From contig JABHUV010000269.1 of NCBI GenBank assembly GCA_018658605.1, positions 1 to 26,022 on the forward strand: DNA of 26,022 bases, given 5' to 3'. The position numbers and the translations under genes were made by a program. Shown piece by piece: positions 1 through 8,630 of this stretch. The notes beneath the pieces were generated by a model. It did no database searches and was not told where the DNA came from. It saw only the letters and a list, made by a program, of their open reading frames with translations. Origin of the DNA: Planctomycetaceae bacterium. Its GTDB lineage: Bacteria > Planctomycetota > Planctomycetia > Pirellulales > Pirellulaceae. Positions within the stretch are counted from its first letter, which is position 1; each line of letters starts with the position of its first letter.

Positions 1-1030
1 CGCTCCGCAGTTCAAAGATCGAATTTTGAATGAAAAGGCGACGGTTGCCGCTAAACTGGATCAAGTGGGCGCGGTGTTAGTTGCCAAGTTAGCATTAGGT
101 GCGTTGGCAATGGGTGATAAGTGGTATGGTGGCCCGACGAATAATCCTTGGAATCCGGCGCAAGGTTCCAGTGGTTCAAGTGCGGGTTCCGCTAGCGCTA
201 CGGCCGCAGGTTGCGTCGGTTTTTCATTGGGCAGCGAGACCTTGGGTAGTATTATGTCGCCCTCACGTCGGTGTGGGGTTACGGGATTACGCCCTACCTT
301 TGGCCGAGTCAGTCGCCAGGGTTGCATGTCATTGTCGTGGAGCATGGATAAGTTAGGACCAATTTGTCGCAGTGCCGAGGATTGTGCTTTGGTGTTTCAA
401 GCGATCCACGGTGCCGACGGACTAGATCCGTCAGCCGTGGACCGTCCCTTTCAATGGCCCGTAAAGATGAACATGAAACGAATTTGCGTTGGGTATGTTG
501 ACGATGGCCGCAAGCTGGCCGACCGTGAAGCGTTGCAGGTGTTTAAGGACCGCGGTTGTAAGTTGGTGGAGATTCAATTACCTACCGAATTGCCGACGTG
601 GCCGTTAACCAATATTTTGTATGCCGAGGCGGCTGCACAGTTCGATCCGTTGACGCGAACGGGCGTTGAAGAGGGGCTCAACTCTTGGCCTAGATTGTTC
701 CGTCGCGCAGAATTCGTACCGGCGGTTGAATATTTACGGGCGCAGCGAATTCGCAGTAAGCTGCAAGATGAAATGCAACAAGTTATGGAGCAGGTAGACG
801 TGTTTGTTGATGGCGGCCGTGATGAGGCTTTGATTACTAATATGACCGGGCACCCGGCGATTGCGATGCCCAATGGATTTGTTGAGCGAGCAGGTGTGCG
901 GCAACCAATGAGCGTGCAGTTGACTGGTCGTTTGTACGATGAAACAACCATTTTGGCGCTTGCCCAGTTATTTCAATCTGAGACCAATTACCATCTTCAG
1001 CGGCCGCCACTTGAGAAGATAAAAGAATGA
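1..1030 (+). CDS. Amidase-signature family hydrolase (5' end outside window)
   Basis: This is the C-terminal part of an amidase-signature serine hydrolase, a family that cleaves carbon-nitrogen amide bonds. The frame is open from base 2, so the start lies upstream; the TTG at 26 is not the true start. The Ser-cisSer-Lys triad is visible. The lysine is in GAVLVAKLALGALAMG (codon 86-88), the cis-serine is in the Gly/Ser-rich GSSGSSAG (about 164-187), and the nucleophile is in TLGSIMSPS (codon 248-250), followed by CGVTGLRPTFGRVS. The nucleophile motif reads SETLGSI where many family members have D-T/I-GGSI. The C-terminus ends in HLQRPPL. It lies 118 bases before a nitrilase-superfamily gene on the same strand, which suggests a shared amide or nitrile breakdown role (inference). 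GatA was considered, but no gatB or gatC is nearby. The family is certain; the substrate is unknown. Confidence 0.88.
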   Translation, partial: APQFKDRILNEKATVAAKLDQVGAVLVAKLALGALAMGDKWYGGPTNNPWNPAQGSSGSSAGSASATAAGCVGFSLGSETLGSIMSPSRRCGVTGLRPTFGRVSRQGCMSLSWSMDKLGPICRSAEDCALVFQAIHGADGLDPSAVDRPFQWPVKMNMKRICVGYVDDGRKLADREALQVFKDRGCKLVEIQLPTELPTWPLTNILYAEAAAQFDPLTRTGVEEGLNSWPRLFRRAEFVPAVEYLRAQRIRSKLQDEMQQVMEQVDVFVDGGRDEALITNMTGHPAIAMPNGFVERAGVRQPMSVQLTGRLYDETTILALAQLFQSETNYHLQRPPLEKIKE

Positions 1031-1148
1031 TAGGTACGTCATTGGCAACGCCGGCACTGGTTAATTCGATAGATGTTATAATCGATCATGTGTATTTCAC
1101 TAATGCACTGACGTTTACTGAATGGTTTGTTTTGACAGAAAGCTCAAC

Positions 1149-1991
1149 ATGACGTTTAAAATAGCTGGCGTGCAAATGGATATTGTTTTGATGGACATAT
1201 CTGCCAACCTAAGAGCTATGGAAAAGGCGCTACGTAAAACGACGAGCACCGGCGCGAGGTTGACCATCTTTCCCGAATGTGCTGTTACCGGCTATTGTTT
1301 TGATAGTCTCGAAGAAGCAATGCCCTATGCGGAATCCATTCCAGGGGAGAGCAGCCAGTTTTTTGAAAAGTTGTGTCGCGAAACCGACAGCTTCGTTATT
1401 TATGGTACTTTAGAGCGAGTTGATGACAAGCTTTTTAACGCTTGTGTATTGGTTGGTCCAGCTGGCGTGATTGGATCTTACCGAAAGATCCACCTGCCAT
1501 TTCTAGGAATTGACCGCTTTACGACCCCGGGAGACCGTCCATTCGAAGTTCACGATTTAGGCGATATTCGAGTTGGCATGAATATCTGCTACGACGGATC
1601 GTTTCCTGAATCGTCACGAGTGATGGCTCTCGGCGGTGCGGATCTGGTGGTGCTTCCAACGAATTGGCCGCCTGGGTCGGAGACGTTTCCGTTGTATGTC
1701 ATTAATACTCGTGCTGTAGAAAATAAGATCTATTATGCGGCGGTCGATCGTATTGGCGTGGAACGGGGATTCGCGTTTATTGGAGGAAGTAAGATTGTTG
1801 CGCCCAATGGATATGACATACAATTTGCTGATCATACAAACTTTGAAATACTGTACGGCGAAATTGATGTTGAAAAGAGTCGCAATAAACATATTGTTCG
1901 AGTGGCGGATAAACATGAGATTAATCGATTTGCTGATCGCCATCCGCAGTGGTACGACGCTATCTCGGATCCCAGAAATGACGACAACTAA
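1149..1991 (+). CDS. Carbon-nitrogen hydrolase (nitrilase superfamily)
   Basis: This is a cytoplasmic carbon-nitrogen hydrolase of about 280 residues, the usual length for one nitrilase-fold domain. The Glu-Lys-Cys triad is complete: E43 in FPECAVTGY, K113 in YRKIHLP, and C147 in NICYDGSFPES. The start at 1149 (MTFKIAGVQMD) is preferred because IAGVQMD is the typical first beta-strand of the fold. An in-frame ATG at 1122 would add nine residues without family character. No strong Shine-Dalgarno sequence is seen. The superfamily covers omega-amidases, carbamoylases, aliphatic amidases and nitrilases, and the sequence does not separate these. The gene lies between an amidase and an enolase-superfamily gene on the same strand, 26 bases before the latter, so it could be co-transcribed with both. 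Confidence 0.9.
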   Translation: MTFKIAGVQMDIVLMDISANLRAMEKALRKTTSTGARLTIFPECAVTGYCFDSLEEAMPYAESIPGESSQFFEKLCRETDSFVIYGTLERVDDKLFNACVLVGPAGVIGSYRKIHLPFLGIDRFTTPGDRPFEVHDLGDIRVGMNICYDGSFPESSRVMALGGADLVVLPTNWPPGSETFPLYVINTRAVENKIYYAAVDRIGVERGFAFIGGSKIVAPNGYDIQFADHTNFEILYGEIDVEKSRNKHIVRVADKHEINRFADRHPQWYDAISDPRNDDN

Positions 1992-2017
1992 ACACTTTTA
2001 CTTGAAATGAAACTGAT

Positions 2018-3451
2018 ATGAGTATGCTGAACAAACTGAACACGCCGCATCAACTGAAAGTCCCACGAGCTGGAATGAAACGCCGTCGTTTCCTACAAGG
2101 AGGCTTCGCTGCGTTGGCTGGTCTGAGCTTACCGGAAGTGTTTGACCAAACAAGCTACGCTGCTCGGTTGGGAAAGCAGCCATCAAAATTGAAAATTGTG
2201 GACATCGATCGTCAAACGGTACGGCTACCCTTTAGAGCAGCGCCCCAGCGTGCAATGGATCGGGAGATTCCCCATTGGCGTTGGGCTGAATTGGTGAAAG
2301 TCACATTATCTGGTGGCGTTGAAGGGGTGGGCGAAGGTCTACTATATTATTCTTGGGGTGTCACGTCCGATGAAAACGTTAAATATGCGATCGGGCGCAA
2401 TGCCGCCGAATTGATGTGGAATGATGACCTCGGTGCGGCGCTGCAGATGGCGTTGTTTGACGCGGTGGGTAAGGCGGGGGATGTTCCAGCACATCGATTG
2501 TTGGGCAATCAGTTGTATGACACGACTCCATTGTCATGGTGGAATATCGATATGCCGACTAATGATATGTTGAGCGAATGTAAAACAGCGGAGCGATTAG
2601 GGTACAAAGCCTATAAGACGAAAGGTCGTCCCTGGTACGATTTGTGGGATCAAACGAAGACGTGTGCAGCAGCGATGCCGGAAGACTTTAAAATCGATAT
2701 GGATTTTAATGAGACGTTGCTGACTGCGAAACAGGCTATTCCTATTCTGCAGTGGATGGACCAGTTTCCGCAGATCGATATTTACGAGTCACCTATTCCT
2801 CAGGCAGATGCGTTAGGTAATGCGGAGATAACCAAAGCAGTAAGAGCTGGCGTTTCGTTACACTATGGCACACCGCCGGCAAAGGATGTTATCAAGTTGG
2901 ATGTTTGTGATGGATTTGTGATTGGTGGTGGAGCCACTCGGCTCATGACACAGGCGCATGTAGCAGAAACAGCCGATATGCGATTTTGGTTGCAGTTAGT
3001 GGGTACTGGAGTAACAGCCGCCTTTAGTCTGCACTTCGGTGCTGTCTGCAAAGCGGCGACTTGGCCCGCGGTGAACTGTCATCAATTGTATGTACACGAC
3101 TTGTTGAAGCATCCAATCAAGGTAAAGGGCGGTTACGCTGATGTGCCGGATAAACCAGGGCTCGGAATCGAGATTGATTGGAATGCGGTGGCGAAATATC
3201 GCGTAGAAAAACCTGCGGCGCGGCCTGACCCCAGGCGGATGATCGAGACGACTTGGCCTGATGGACGCCGCATGATGACGGCCAACGACGGGACTGTAAA
3301 CTTTATGCTCAATCCAGCCCGCTCCCCGGGCAATATGCCATTCTTTGAAAAGGGAGTCGATTCTCGGCTATTGCCAGACGATGGCTCCGCGCAATGGGAT
3401 CAGTGGTATCAGCAAAGCCGTAAACAAGGGCCAACAATGGTCGAGGAGTAA
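2018..3451 (+). CDS. Tat-exported enolase-superfamily (mandelate racemase/muconate lactonizing-like) protein
   Basis: This 477-residue protein has a twin-arginine signal (MKRRRFLQGGFAALAGLSL, residues 20-38), so it is probably exported folded. The body is enolase-superfamily: an N-terminal capping domain (about 55-150) and a TIM barrel with a KTK motif in YKAYKTKGRPW, a metal-ligand Asp in KIDMDFNET, and a Glu in IDIYESPIPQ. The superfamily abstracts a proton alpha to a carboxylate, as in racemases, sugar-acid dehydratases and cycloisomerases. The segment where the third metal-ligand Glu/Asp is expected reads SLHYGTPP and shows no obvious acid. About 90 residues after the barrel (with NFMLNPARSPGNMP) match nothing I recognise. 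The start at 2018 gives a 19-residue lead before the Arg pair; the ATG at 2075 is a compact alternative. The substrate is unknown. Confidence 0.82.
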   Translation: MSMLNKLNTPHQLKVPRAGMKRRRFLQGGFAALAGLSLPEVFDQTSYAARLGKQPSKLKIVDIDRQTVRLPFRAAPQRAMDREIPHWRWAELVKVTLSGGVEGVGEGLLYYSWGVTSDENVKYAIGRNAAELMWNDDLGAALQMALFDAVGKAGDVPAHRLLGNQLYDTTPLSWWNIDMPTNDMLSECKTAERLGYKAYKTKGRPWYDLWDQTKTCAAAMPEDFKIDMDFNETLLTAKQAIPILQWMDQFPQIDIYESPIPQADALGNAEITKAVRAGVSLHYGTPPAKDVIKLDVCDGFVIGGGATRLMTQAHVAETADMRFWLQLVGTGVTAAFSLHFGAVCKAATWPAVNCHQLYVHDLLKHPIKVKGGYADVPDKPGLGIEIDWNAVAKYRVEKPAARPDPRRMIETTWPDGRRMMTANDGTVNFMLNPARSPGNMPFFEKGVDSRLLPDDGSAQWDQWYQQSRKQGPTMVEE

Positions 3452-3517
3452 AAGTCCTTCGAATAAAAACGATCGCGAATTCACGCGAATGTGATCATTG
3501 GGTAATTTCCTCAACGC

Positions 3518-4507
3518 CTAAGTCAACGACACCGGTTCATTCTCTACGAAGGTTTCAAGAGTGCCGATGCTACTGATGTGAGCGTGTAATACATCACCTG
3601 CTTTGAGGAATGTGTTCGTGGTTTTTCCAACACCGGCTGGTGTGCCCGTAGAGATAATGTCGCCAGGTTCAAGTGTCATCGAGCGTGACAGAAATTCAAT
3701 CACGGCTGCTATCGGAAATACTTGTAATGCCGTAGTGCTGTCCTGACGCAATTCACCGTTGAGTGACAGTTTAAGGTCTAGCGTTTGGGGGTCGGGTATC
3801 GAAGTTGGTGTCGCAATGCAGGGACCGCAGGGGCACGAACTGTCGTGCCATTTGCCATGCATCCAATCGAAGAAACCATCACGGGAGCGTTCCTTGCGCT
3901 GCGGAAATGGATGGTAACCACGGTCTGAGATATCGTTGACCACGGTATAACCCGCGACGTAATTCAGCGCGTCCGCCTCGGAGATGTGTTTCCCGCGGCG
4001 GCCTATAACAACGGCCAATTCAAGTTCCCAGTCAAAATTATCCGGACTGGATGATGCAATTTGGATCGCAGTTCCGGGATCCGTAAGTGTGGTCGATGCG
4101 GGCTTCATAAAGACGTACGGAAATGTTTCCGCACGTTCAATTGGATCTCCTCCTCCTTCTTGGACATGTGCGGAGTAGTTGCCGGCTAGTAGTAACAGTT
4201 TATTGGGACGAGGAATCGGCACGAGCAGTTTAATGTCCTGGCATTCGGTCTTGAGTGAATCAACTTCATGTGGGTTTTCACACAGCCAATGCCATATGGT
4301 GTCTACCGACGCTAAATGTTCGCCCTCGGGGGGGAGCAATTGTAGCATGCAGGTGACTTGCCCAAGCTGTGTGGCATCTATAGATGTGGCTGCAGTGTGG
4401 GTCGCCGCGCAATAAGCAGTTGCGGCGGATGCAAGGTTGACGACGTGTTGATCAAAGTAAAAACCAAATTTGGTGATATCGTTTTGTTGGTATCGGCTGA
4501 TTCTCAT
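3518..4507 (-). CDS. Fumarylacetoacetate hydrolase (FAH) family protein
   Basis: This 329-residue FAH-fold enzyme belongs to a family that hydrolyses or decarboxylates C-C bonds, or hydrates 2-keto acids, in aromatic and sugar-acid breakdown. The family metal site is visible: E161 and E163 in DWELELAVVIGRRGKHI and D192 in VVNDISDRGY. H114 in AGNYSAH and K219 in MHGKWHD fit the usual catalytic positions. SLNGELRQDSTT and GDIISTGTPAGVG are standard FAH segments. The start at 4507 (MRISRYQQND) is chosen because AAAGGA lies about ten bases upstream and family similarity begins there. A frame open back to 4684 would add 59 unrelated residues. It follows the Gfo/Idh/MocA gene by 73 bases on the same strand, so the two are likely co-transcribed. 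The substrate is unknown. Confidence 0.9.
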   Translation of the reverse strand: MRISRYQQNDITKFGFYFDQHVVNLASAATAYCAATHTAATSIDATQLGQVTCMLQLLPPEGEHLASVDTIWHWLCENPHEVDSLKTECQDIKLLVPIPRPNKLLLLAGNYSAHVQEGGGDPIERAETFPYVFMKPASTTLTDPGTAIQIASSSPDNFDWELELAVVIGRRGKHISEADALNYVAGYTVVNDISDRGYHPFPQRKERSRDGFFDWMHGKWHDSSCPCGPCIATPTSIPDPQTLDLKLSLNGELRQDSTTALQVFPIAAVIEFLSRSMTLEPGDIISTGTPAGVGKTTNTFLKAGDVLHAHISSIGTLETFVENEPVSLT

Positions 4508-4580
4508 AGTTGCGGAATCCTTTGGTGTGTTGTAGAGAAAAATCAGTAAGTAATTGTAGTGACAGGAGCAATGAACCGAA

Positions 4581-5633
4581 TTAGCAATCGATACGGCGGC
4601 CTTCGTCTGAGGCGGTGATAATATTTTCAATAAGCCTAACTGTGTCGACCATGGACTGTGTTGTATTGCGACATGCGGTGACATCGCCGCGGATCAGTGC
4701 ATACCAATCTCGCAATAATGCTACACCGTTAATGCCACCGTATCCATGTGTGTCATCGGCGGGGGCAATAAATTCATCTTCCATCGCATACCATTGGGGC
4801 TGGGGACCATGAATTTCTAAAACTCCGCCAGTGTTTTCTTTCCGTGGATCCCAGTGCACCCAGCGTTCGCTGCCACGCAGTGTCCAGTACATTTCCCCCG
4901 CCCAACGCGGAACCCAGTATCCGCCGCTAATGGTGGCTAGAGCGCCATGTTGCATATCAAGCAGTGCGGTTCCGCCGTCTTCGACAGTCGCTGGTATATC
5001 GCCAAACACGCCCACTCGAGCGGTAATTGCTTTGACGCTTTGGTCGGTGATGTACAGTAATAGGTCGAGATGATGACAAGCGAGCCAACTGAAGAAACCG
5101 GCATAGCTTACGGCTTCATCAAAAAGATAATGATCTCGGCCTCGGCGATTAACGTCGCTGGTTACATACTTGGATTCAATGCTTATGAGTTTCCCGAACT
5201 GACCGTCGCTGACCATTTGGCGTAGTCGATTAGCGCATTGGTCATAACGAAACATGTAACCACTTTGAAAGGCCACTCCGGCTTGGTCGACAGCAATTTT
5301 TATCTGTTCAGCGTCTATAACTCGACCGGCGCCAGGTTTTTCAAGCAGGATGTGTTTTCCGGCGGCGGCAAGTTGTTGCACAACTGCGACGGTCTCGTCG
5401 TTAGGCAGACAGATGACCGCAGCATCGAATTGTTCGTTGGCGATGAGTTCGGTAGTTGAAACATAGCGTGGAAGATCCACGTAGCATTGCTGCAAGCTAG
5501 CAGTAGTTGCGCCATACATTGGTACGAGGCTGGTAATTGTTGCCTCTGAAGTGACATTGGCGATCAGGTCACGCCAACCAGCACCGTGTGGATTGTCGAC
5601 TCCTATAAAGGCTAATTTCAGTGGTTGCGTCAT
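4581..5633 (-). CDS. Gfo/Idh/MocA-family oxidoreductase
   Basis: This is a 350-residue NAD(P)-dependent sugar or polyol oxidoreductase-like protein. The N-terminal Rossmann domain starts at LKLAFIGVDNPHGAGW. It continues with VICLPNDE and the family hallmark EKP (E98-K99-P100 in HILLEKPGAG). The C-terminal alpha/beta domain carries ACHHLDLLLYI, where catalytic or metal-binding histidines often sit. The nucleotide loop reads GVDNPHG, not the canonical G-x-G-x-x-G. The start at 5633 (MTQPLKLAFIG) is preferred to the ATG at 5678, which only adds a non-family leader. It is the first gene of a likely two-gene unit with the FAH-family gene. Its promoter must lie in the 235-base gap shared with the divergent pabB. 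The substrate is unknown. Confidence 0.9.
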   Translation of the reverse strand: MTQPLKLAFIGVDNPHGAGWRDLIANVTSEATITSLVPMYGATTASLQQCYVDLPRYVSTTELIANEQFDAAVICLPNDETVAVVQQLAAAGKHILLEKPGAGRVIDAEQIKIAVDQAGVAFQSGYMFRYDQCANRLRQMVSDGQFGKLISIESKYVTSDVNRRGRDHYLFDEAVSYAGFFSWLACHHLDLLLYITDQSVKAITARVGVFGDIPATVEDGGTALLDMQHGALATISGGYWVPRWAGEMYWTLRGSERWVHWDPRKENTGGVLEIHGPQPQWYAMEDEFIAPADDTHGYGGINGVALLRDWYALIRGDVTACRNTTQSMVDTVRLIENIITASDEGRRIDC

Positions 5634-5868
5634 GGTGAGTTTTAATGGAATGATGGATGCGAAACTAACAGTTTTCACTATAACATAAAAACATTTTGAA
5701 AACGGGATCAGGAATTTTGATGTATTAGCGTGAAGTTAAATTCTACCCACGAACATTAATTTGTGATAATTGGTGTAATTTGTGGTTCAAATCGTAGTTG
5801 ACAGTCTATTCACGGAGCATACCACGGCGACTGCCCGAAGCTAAATTCATCTGTTAAAATCATGCCTT

Positions 5869-7302
5869 ATGAATGTGCCGAAATGTTTACCCATCGTTGA
5901 AGAATTGTTGCCGTTGGCGGATGTTGAATCTGTGTTTCTGCAATTGTCAAAACAACCCCATTGCTTGTTCCTTGATAGCGCAAAGCAACAAGATGATCTG
6001 GGACGCTATTCCTTCATTGCGGCGGATCCGTTTGATTATCTTGAGATTGCCAGCCATACAGAGAATGAAATAGATGTGTTGCAGCAACACTGGAATATGT
6101 TGTTACAAGATTTTGAAATTGAAACCATCGATGAGTTGCCACCGTTTCAAGGTGGCGTGGCGGGCATGTTTGGCTATGACATTGGGGCCAGTCTCGAAAA
6201 TATTCCAGTGCCACGTTGCAATGAATTTCAAATTCCCTCGTTAGCGGTTGGTTTTTATGACACCGTCGTCGCATTTGACCATCATCAAAATCGTGCTTGG
6301 ATTATTTCACAGGGCTTACCAGAAAAAGACCCTGTCGCTCGTACGACGCGTGCCGCTGCACGCATTGCTCAATTTCGCGACTGGATCAATGAGGAATCTG
6401 CCCCCGCGCAACAGATACCAGCGGCGGGGATCACTGCAACGACACTAGCGCCACAATTTCCCGTATCCGCCAAAGGGGTACCAGTTGGTCGATTAACCAG
6501 TAATATGTCTGCTGAAAAATATCTTGAGACAGCGCAAAAGGTGGTTGACTACATCCACGCTGGAGATATTTTCCAAGTTAATTTGAGCCAGCGGCTTTTA
6601 CATCGGGCGAGTACCGATGCGGTCAGTCTGTATCAACGGCTACGGCAGCGGAACGCCGCAACATTTGCGGGCTATTTTGCAATGAATGAGTTTGAGATTG
6701 TTAGCGCATCGCCTGAGCGGTTTTTGCAGGTAACTCAAGGTGTTGTAGAAGCGCGACCGATCAAAGGAACACGCGCACGAATCGCTATGCCTGAAGCTGA
6801 CCTTTACGCCGCCGCAGATTTGCAACAGAGTGAAAAAGACCGAGCGGAAAATGTGATGATCGTGGATTTGTTGCGTAACGATATTTCACGCGTCTGTGAT
6901 GCGGATAGTGTGTTTGTGACAGACCTTTGCCGTCTGGAAGTGTATGAAACGGTTCAGCACTTAGTCAGTGTCGTCCAAGGGCGATTGCGCTGTGATGCCA
7001 ACGTATTTGATCTTTTGCGAGCGACCTTTCCTGGCGGTTCCATTACTGGTGCCCCCAAAGTGCGTGCGATGGAGTTAATCGCCGAATTGGAACCGACGGC
7101 ACGTGGACCCTATTGTGGTAGCTTAGGGTACATTGGATTCAATGGAGATATGGATTTTAGCATCCTCATCCGTACGATTACGGCAGGTAAAGGTTGGTGG
7201 CAGTTTCCCGTTGGCGGTGGAATCGTCGCGCAATCAAATCCACAACGTGAATATGCGGAAACGTGGGAAAAAGCCGCTGGTATGTTGCGGGCCTTGGAAT
7301 AG
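5869..7302 (+). CDS. pabB: Aminodeoxychorismate synthase component I
   Basis: PabB converts chorismate plus ammonia to 4-amino-4-deoxychorismate, the precursor of p-aminobenzoate. The protein has 477 residues: an N-terminal TrpE/PabB domain (about 1-170) and a C-terminal chorismate-binding domain (about 215-475). Chorismate-binding motifs are GDIFQVNLSQ, ENVMIVDLLRNDISRV, ATFPGGSITGAPKVRAMELI and PVGGGIVAQSNP. K299 in RPIKGTRAR marks PabB, because TrpE enzymes usually have Ala there (PIAGT). It lies 17 bases before a PabA-type amidotransferase. Near a beta-RFAP synthase gene, its product could feed both folate and methanopterin synthesis (inference). No Shine-Dalgarno is seen. An extended -10-like TGTTAAAAT ends at 5860, only eight bases before the ATG, so the mRNA may have a very short leader. 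Confidence 0.93.
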   Translation: MNVPKCLPIVEELLPLADVESVFLQLSKQPHCLFLDSAKQQDDLGRYSFIAADPFDYLEIASHTENEIDVLQQHWNMLLQDFEIETIDELPPFQGGVAGMFGYDIGASLENIPVPRCNEFQIPSLAVGFYDTVVAFDHHQNRAWIISQGLPEKDPVARTTRAAARIAQFRDWINEESAPAQQIPAAGITATTLAPQFPVSAKGVPVGRLTSNMSAEKYLETAQKVVDYIHAGDIFQVNLSQRLLHRASTDAVSLYQRLRQRNAATFAGYFAMNEFEIVSASPERFLQVTQGVVEARPIKGTRARIAMPEADLYAAADLQQSEKDRAENVMIVDLLRNDISRVCDADSVFVTDLCRLEVYETVQHLVSVVQGRLRCDANVFDLLRATFPGGSITGAPKVRAMELIAELEPTARGPYCGSLGYIGFNGDMDFSILIRTITAGKGWWQFPVGGGIVAQSNPQREYAETWEKAAGMLRALE

Positions 7303-7319
7303 GTAATAATAGAAACGAT

Positions 7320-7982
7320 ATGATTTTACTCATCGATAATTATGATAGTTTTGTTCATAACCTAGCTCGGTATTTCCAACGGCTAGGACAACAAACGTTA
7401 GTTGTTCGCAATGATGCGATGACAATCGCTGAAATCCGTGAACTCAAGCCAACGGCAATTGTCCTTTCACCAGGTCCCTGTGTTCCCGATACAGCTGGTA
7501 TTAGCCTAGAGGTCGTTTCCGTTTTGTCAGGCGAGTTTCCAATCTTAGGGATATGCCTTGGACACCAAGCCATTGGCCAAGCGTTTGGTGGTGATGTGGT
7601 TCTAGGGGCGGAACCTGTGCATGGTCGCACCAGTTGCATGGAGCATGATGGTCGGGGGGTGTTTGCAAGCGTACCACAAGGGTTTGCCGCTTGCCGTTAT
7701 CATTCACTCGTGTTAGACCGTGAAACGTTGCCTGATGCCCTGCAGGTAACTGCATGGTTGGCGGATGAAACGTTGATGGCGATCCAACATCGCGAGTATT
7801 GTGTCGTGGGTCTGCAGTTCCATCCAGAGTCAGTACTCACCAGTAACGGATATCTATTGCTTGCTAATTTCCTCAAGATGGCGGGTGTAGATGTGCCGAA
7901 TAATAATTTGACAATGGGTAACGAACGGCATCTTGTTGTCGATCAAACAACGGATGAAACTGAGCGAATCATTACGTTTTAA
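7320..7982 (+). CDS. pabA: Aminodeoxychorismate synthase glutamine amidotransferase component
   Basis: This class I glutamine amidotransferase of 220 residues releases ammonia from glutamine for its synthase partner. The catalytic triad is visible: C79 in ILGICLGHQAIG, and H168 and E170 in QFHPESVLT. MILLIDNYDSFVHNLARYF and VLSPGPC are typical of the PabA/TrpG group. The start at 7320 is chosen because the family N-terminus begins exactly there; the ATG at 7263 lies inside pabB. It is downstream of a PabB with the diagnostic lysine, so the PabA role is favoured. Many bacteria share one subunit between PabB and TrpE, and no trpE is in the window. About 20 polar residues after the usual end (from NNNLTMGNERH) are not typical. 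Confidence 0.9.
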   Translation: MILLIDNYDSFVHNLARYFQRLGQQTLVVRNDAMTIAEIRELKPTAIVLSPGPCVPDTAGISLEVVSVLSGEFPILGICLGHQAIGQAFGGDVVLGAEPVHGRTSCMEHDGRGVFASVPQGFAACRYHSLVLDRETLPDALQVTAWLADETLMAIQHREYCVVGLQFHPESVLTSNGYLLLANFLKMAGVDVPNNNLTMGNERHLVVDQTTDETERIITF

Positions 7983-8031
7983 AATAGCGTCGATTCGAAT
8001 AAACGATGAAAAATGAAATGGCATTTTCGAT

Positions 8032-8598
8032 ATGATTCTTGAAGGCATTGTTACGACACGCAACACAGATGGCACAGTCAATGTTTCGCCAATGGGTCCT
8101 GAAATTGGTGATGACTCTGTCGGCAATAAGTTTGTGCTTAAACCTTTCAATACATCGCAGACCTATCAGAATTTGAAGCGCAGCGGGGTGGGAGTGTTGC
8201 ATATTACGGATGATGTGTTGCTGATTGTCCGCGCGGCCATTCATCAATTAACGGAGATACCGACGATTGATGAGAGTTGTGGCAACCATCGGTTGGTAAT
8301 CGGGAATGTATGCAGGTGGTTTGAATTTGAAGTAGTGGAATTGGACGACGAGCTACAGCGGACAAGGATTCAATGCAAAATCACCCAGCAGGGAGAATTA
8401 CGGCCGTTCTTGGGATTCAATCGAGCTAAACATGCCGTACTTGAAGCAGCCATTCTTGCGACTCGAGTAGGGATTCTGGAGCGGCAGGAAATTGATCAAC
8501 AGATGCAACACTTAGAAGTCATTGTCGAAAAAACCGCGGGTGAACAGGAACTCGCCGCATTTGAATTGGTTCAACGTTTCTTGGCGGCCACAAATTAG
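8032..8598 (+). CDS. DUF447 family protein, probably linked to tetrahydromethanopterin metabolism
   Basis: This 188-residue protein matches the DUF447 pattern, beginning MILEGIVTTRNTDGTVNVSP and continuing MGPEIGD, FKPFNTSQTY-like text and GVLHITDDVLL. The fold is thought to be a flavin-reductase-like split barrel. From recalled family distribution, these proteins occur in methanogenic archaea and in bacteria with methanopterin-linked C1 metabolism; the reaction is not established. The C-terminal half contains GFNRAKHAVLEAAILATR, which is typical of the family. The start is the only ATG in frame after a stop at 8014-8016, and no Shine-Dalgarno is visible. It lies 49 bases after pabA on the same strand and ends 32 bases from the convergent DHPS-like gene. 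That neighbourhood supports a cofactor role (inference). Confidence 0.8.
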   Translation: MILEGIVTTRNTDGTVNVSPMGPEIGDDSVGNKFVLKPFNTSQTYQNLKRSGVGVLHITDDVLLIVRAAIHQLTEIPTIDESCGNHRLVIGNVCRWFEFEVVELDDELQRTRIQCKITQQGELRPFLGFNRAKHAVLEAAILATRVGILERQEIDQQMQHLEVIVEKTAGEQELAAFELVQRFLAATN

Positions 8599-8630
8599 CA
8601 TTCGCCTGCGCGAACGGAGACTAAAACCGC

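Noticed and set aside
1..1030. GatA subunit of the tRNA amidotransferase
   Set aside because: Only general amidase-signature motifs are seen, the nucleophile region is atypical, and no gatB or gatC is adjacent; glnS in the window also lessens the need.
3473..3488. Hairpin TCGCG-AATTCA-CGCGA between convergent genes as a terminator
   Set aside because: The stem is only five base pairs and no T-run follows on either strand.
4508..4684. N-terminal extension of the FAH-family protein to 4684
   Set aside because: The extra 59 residues show no family similarity and overlap the Gfo/Idh/MocA gene, whereas the ATG at 4507 has AAAGGA at a good distance.
5869..7302. Anthranilate synthase component I (trpE)
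   Set aside because: The chorismate-site motif is PIKGT with the PabB-type lysine (K299) rather than the usual TrpE PIAGT, and the context is p-aminobenzoate-using genes, not tryptophan genes.
8601..8614. Hairpin TTCGC-CTGC-GCGAA between DUF447 and the DHPS-like gene
   Set aside because: A five-base-pair stem without a T-run is too weak to call a terminator.
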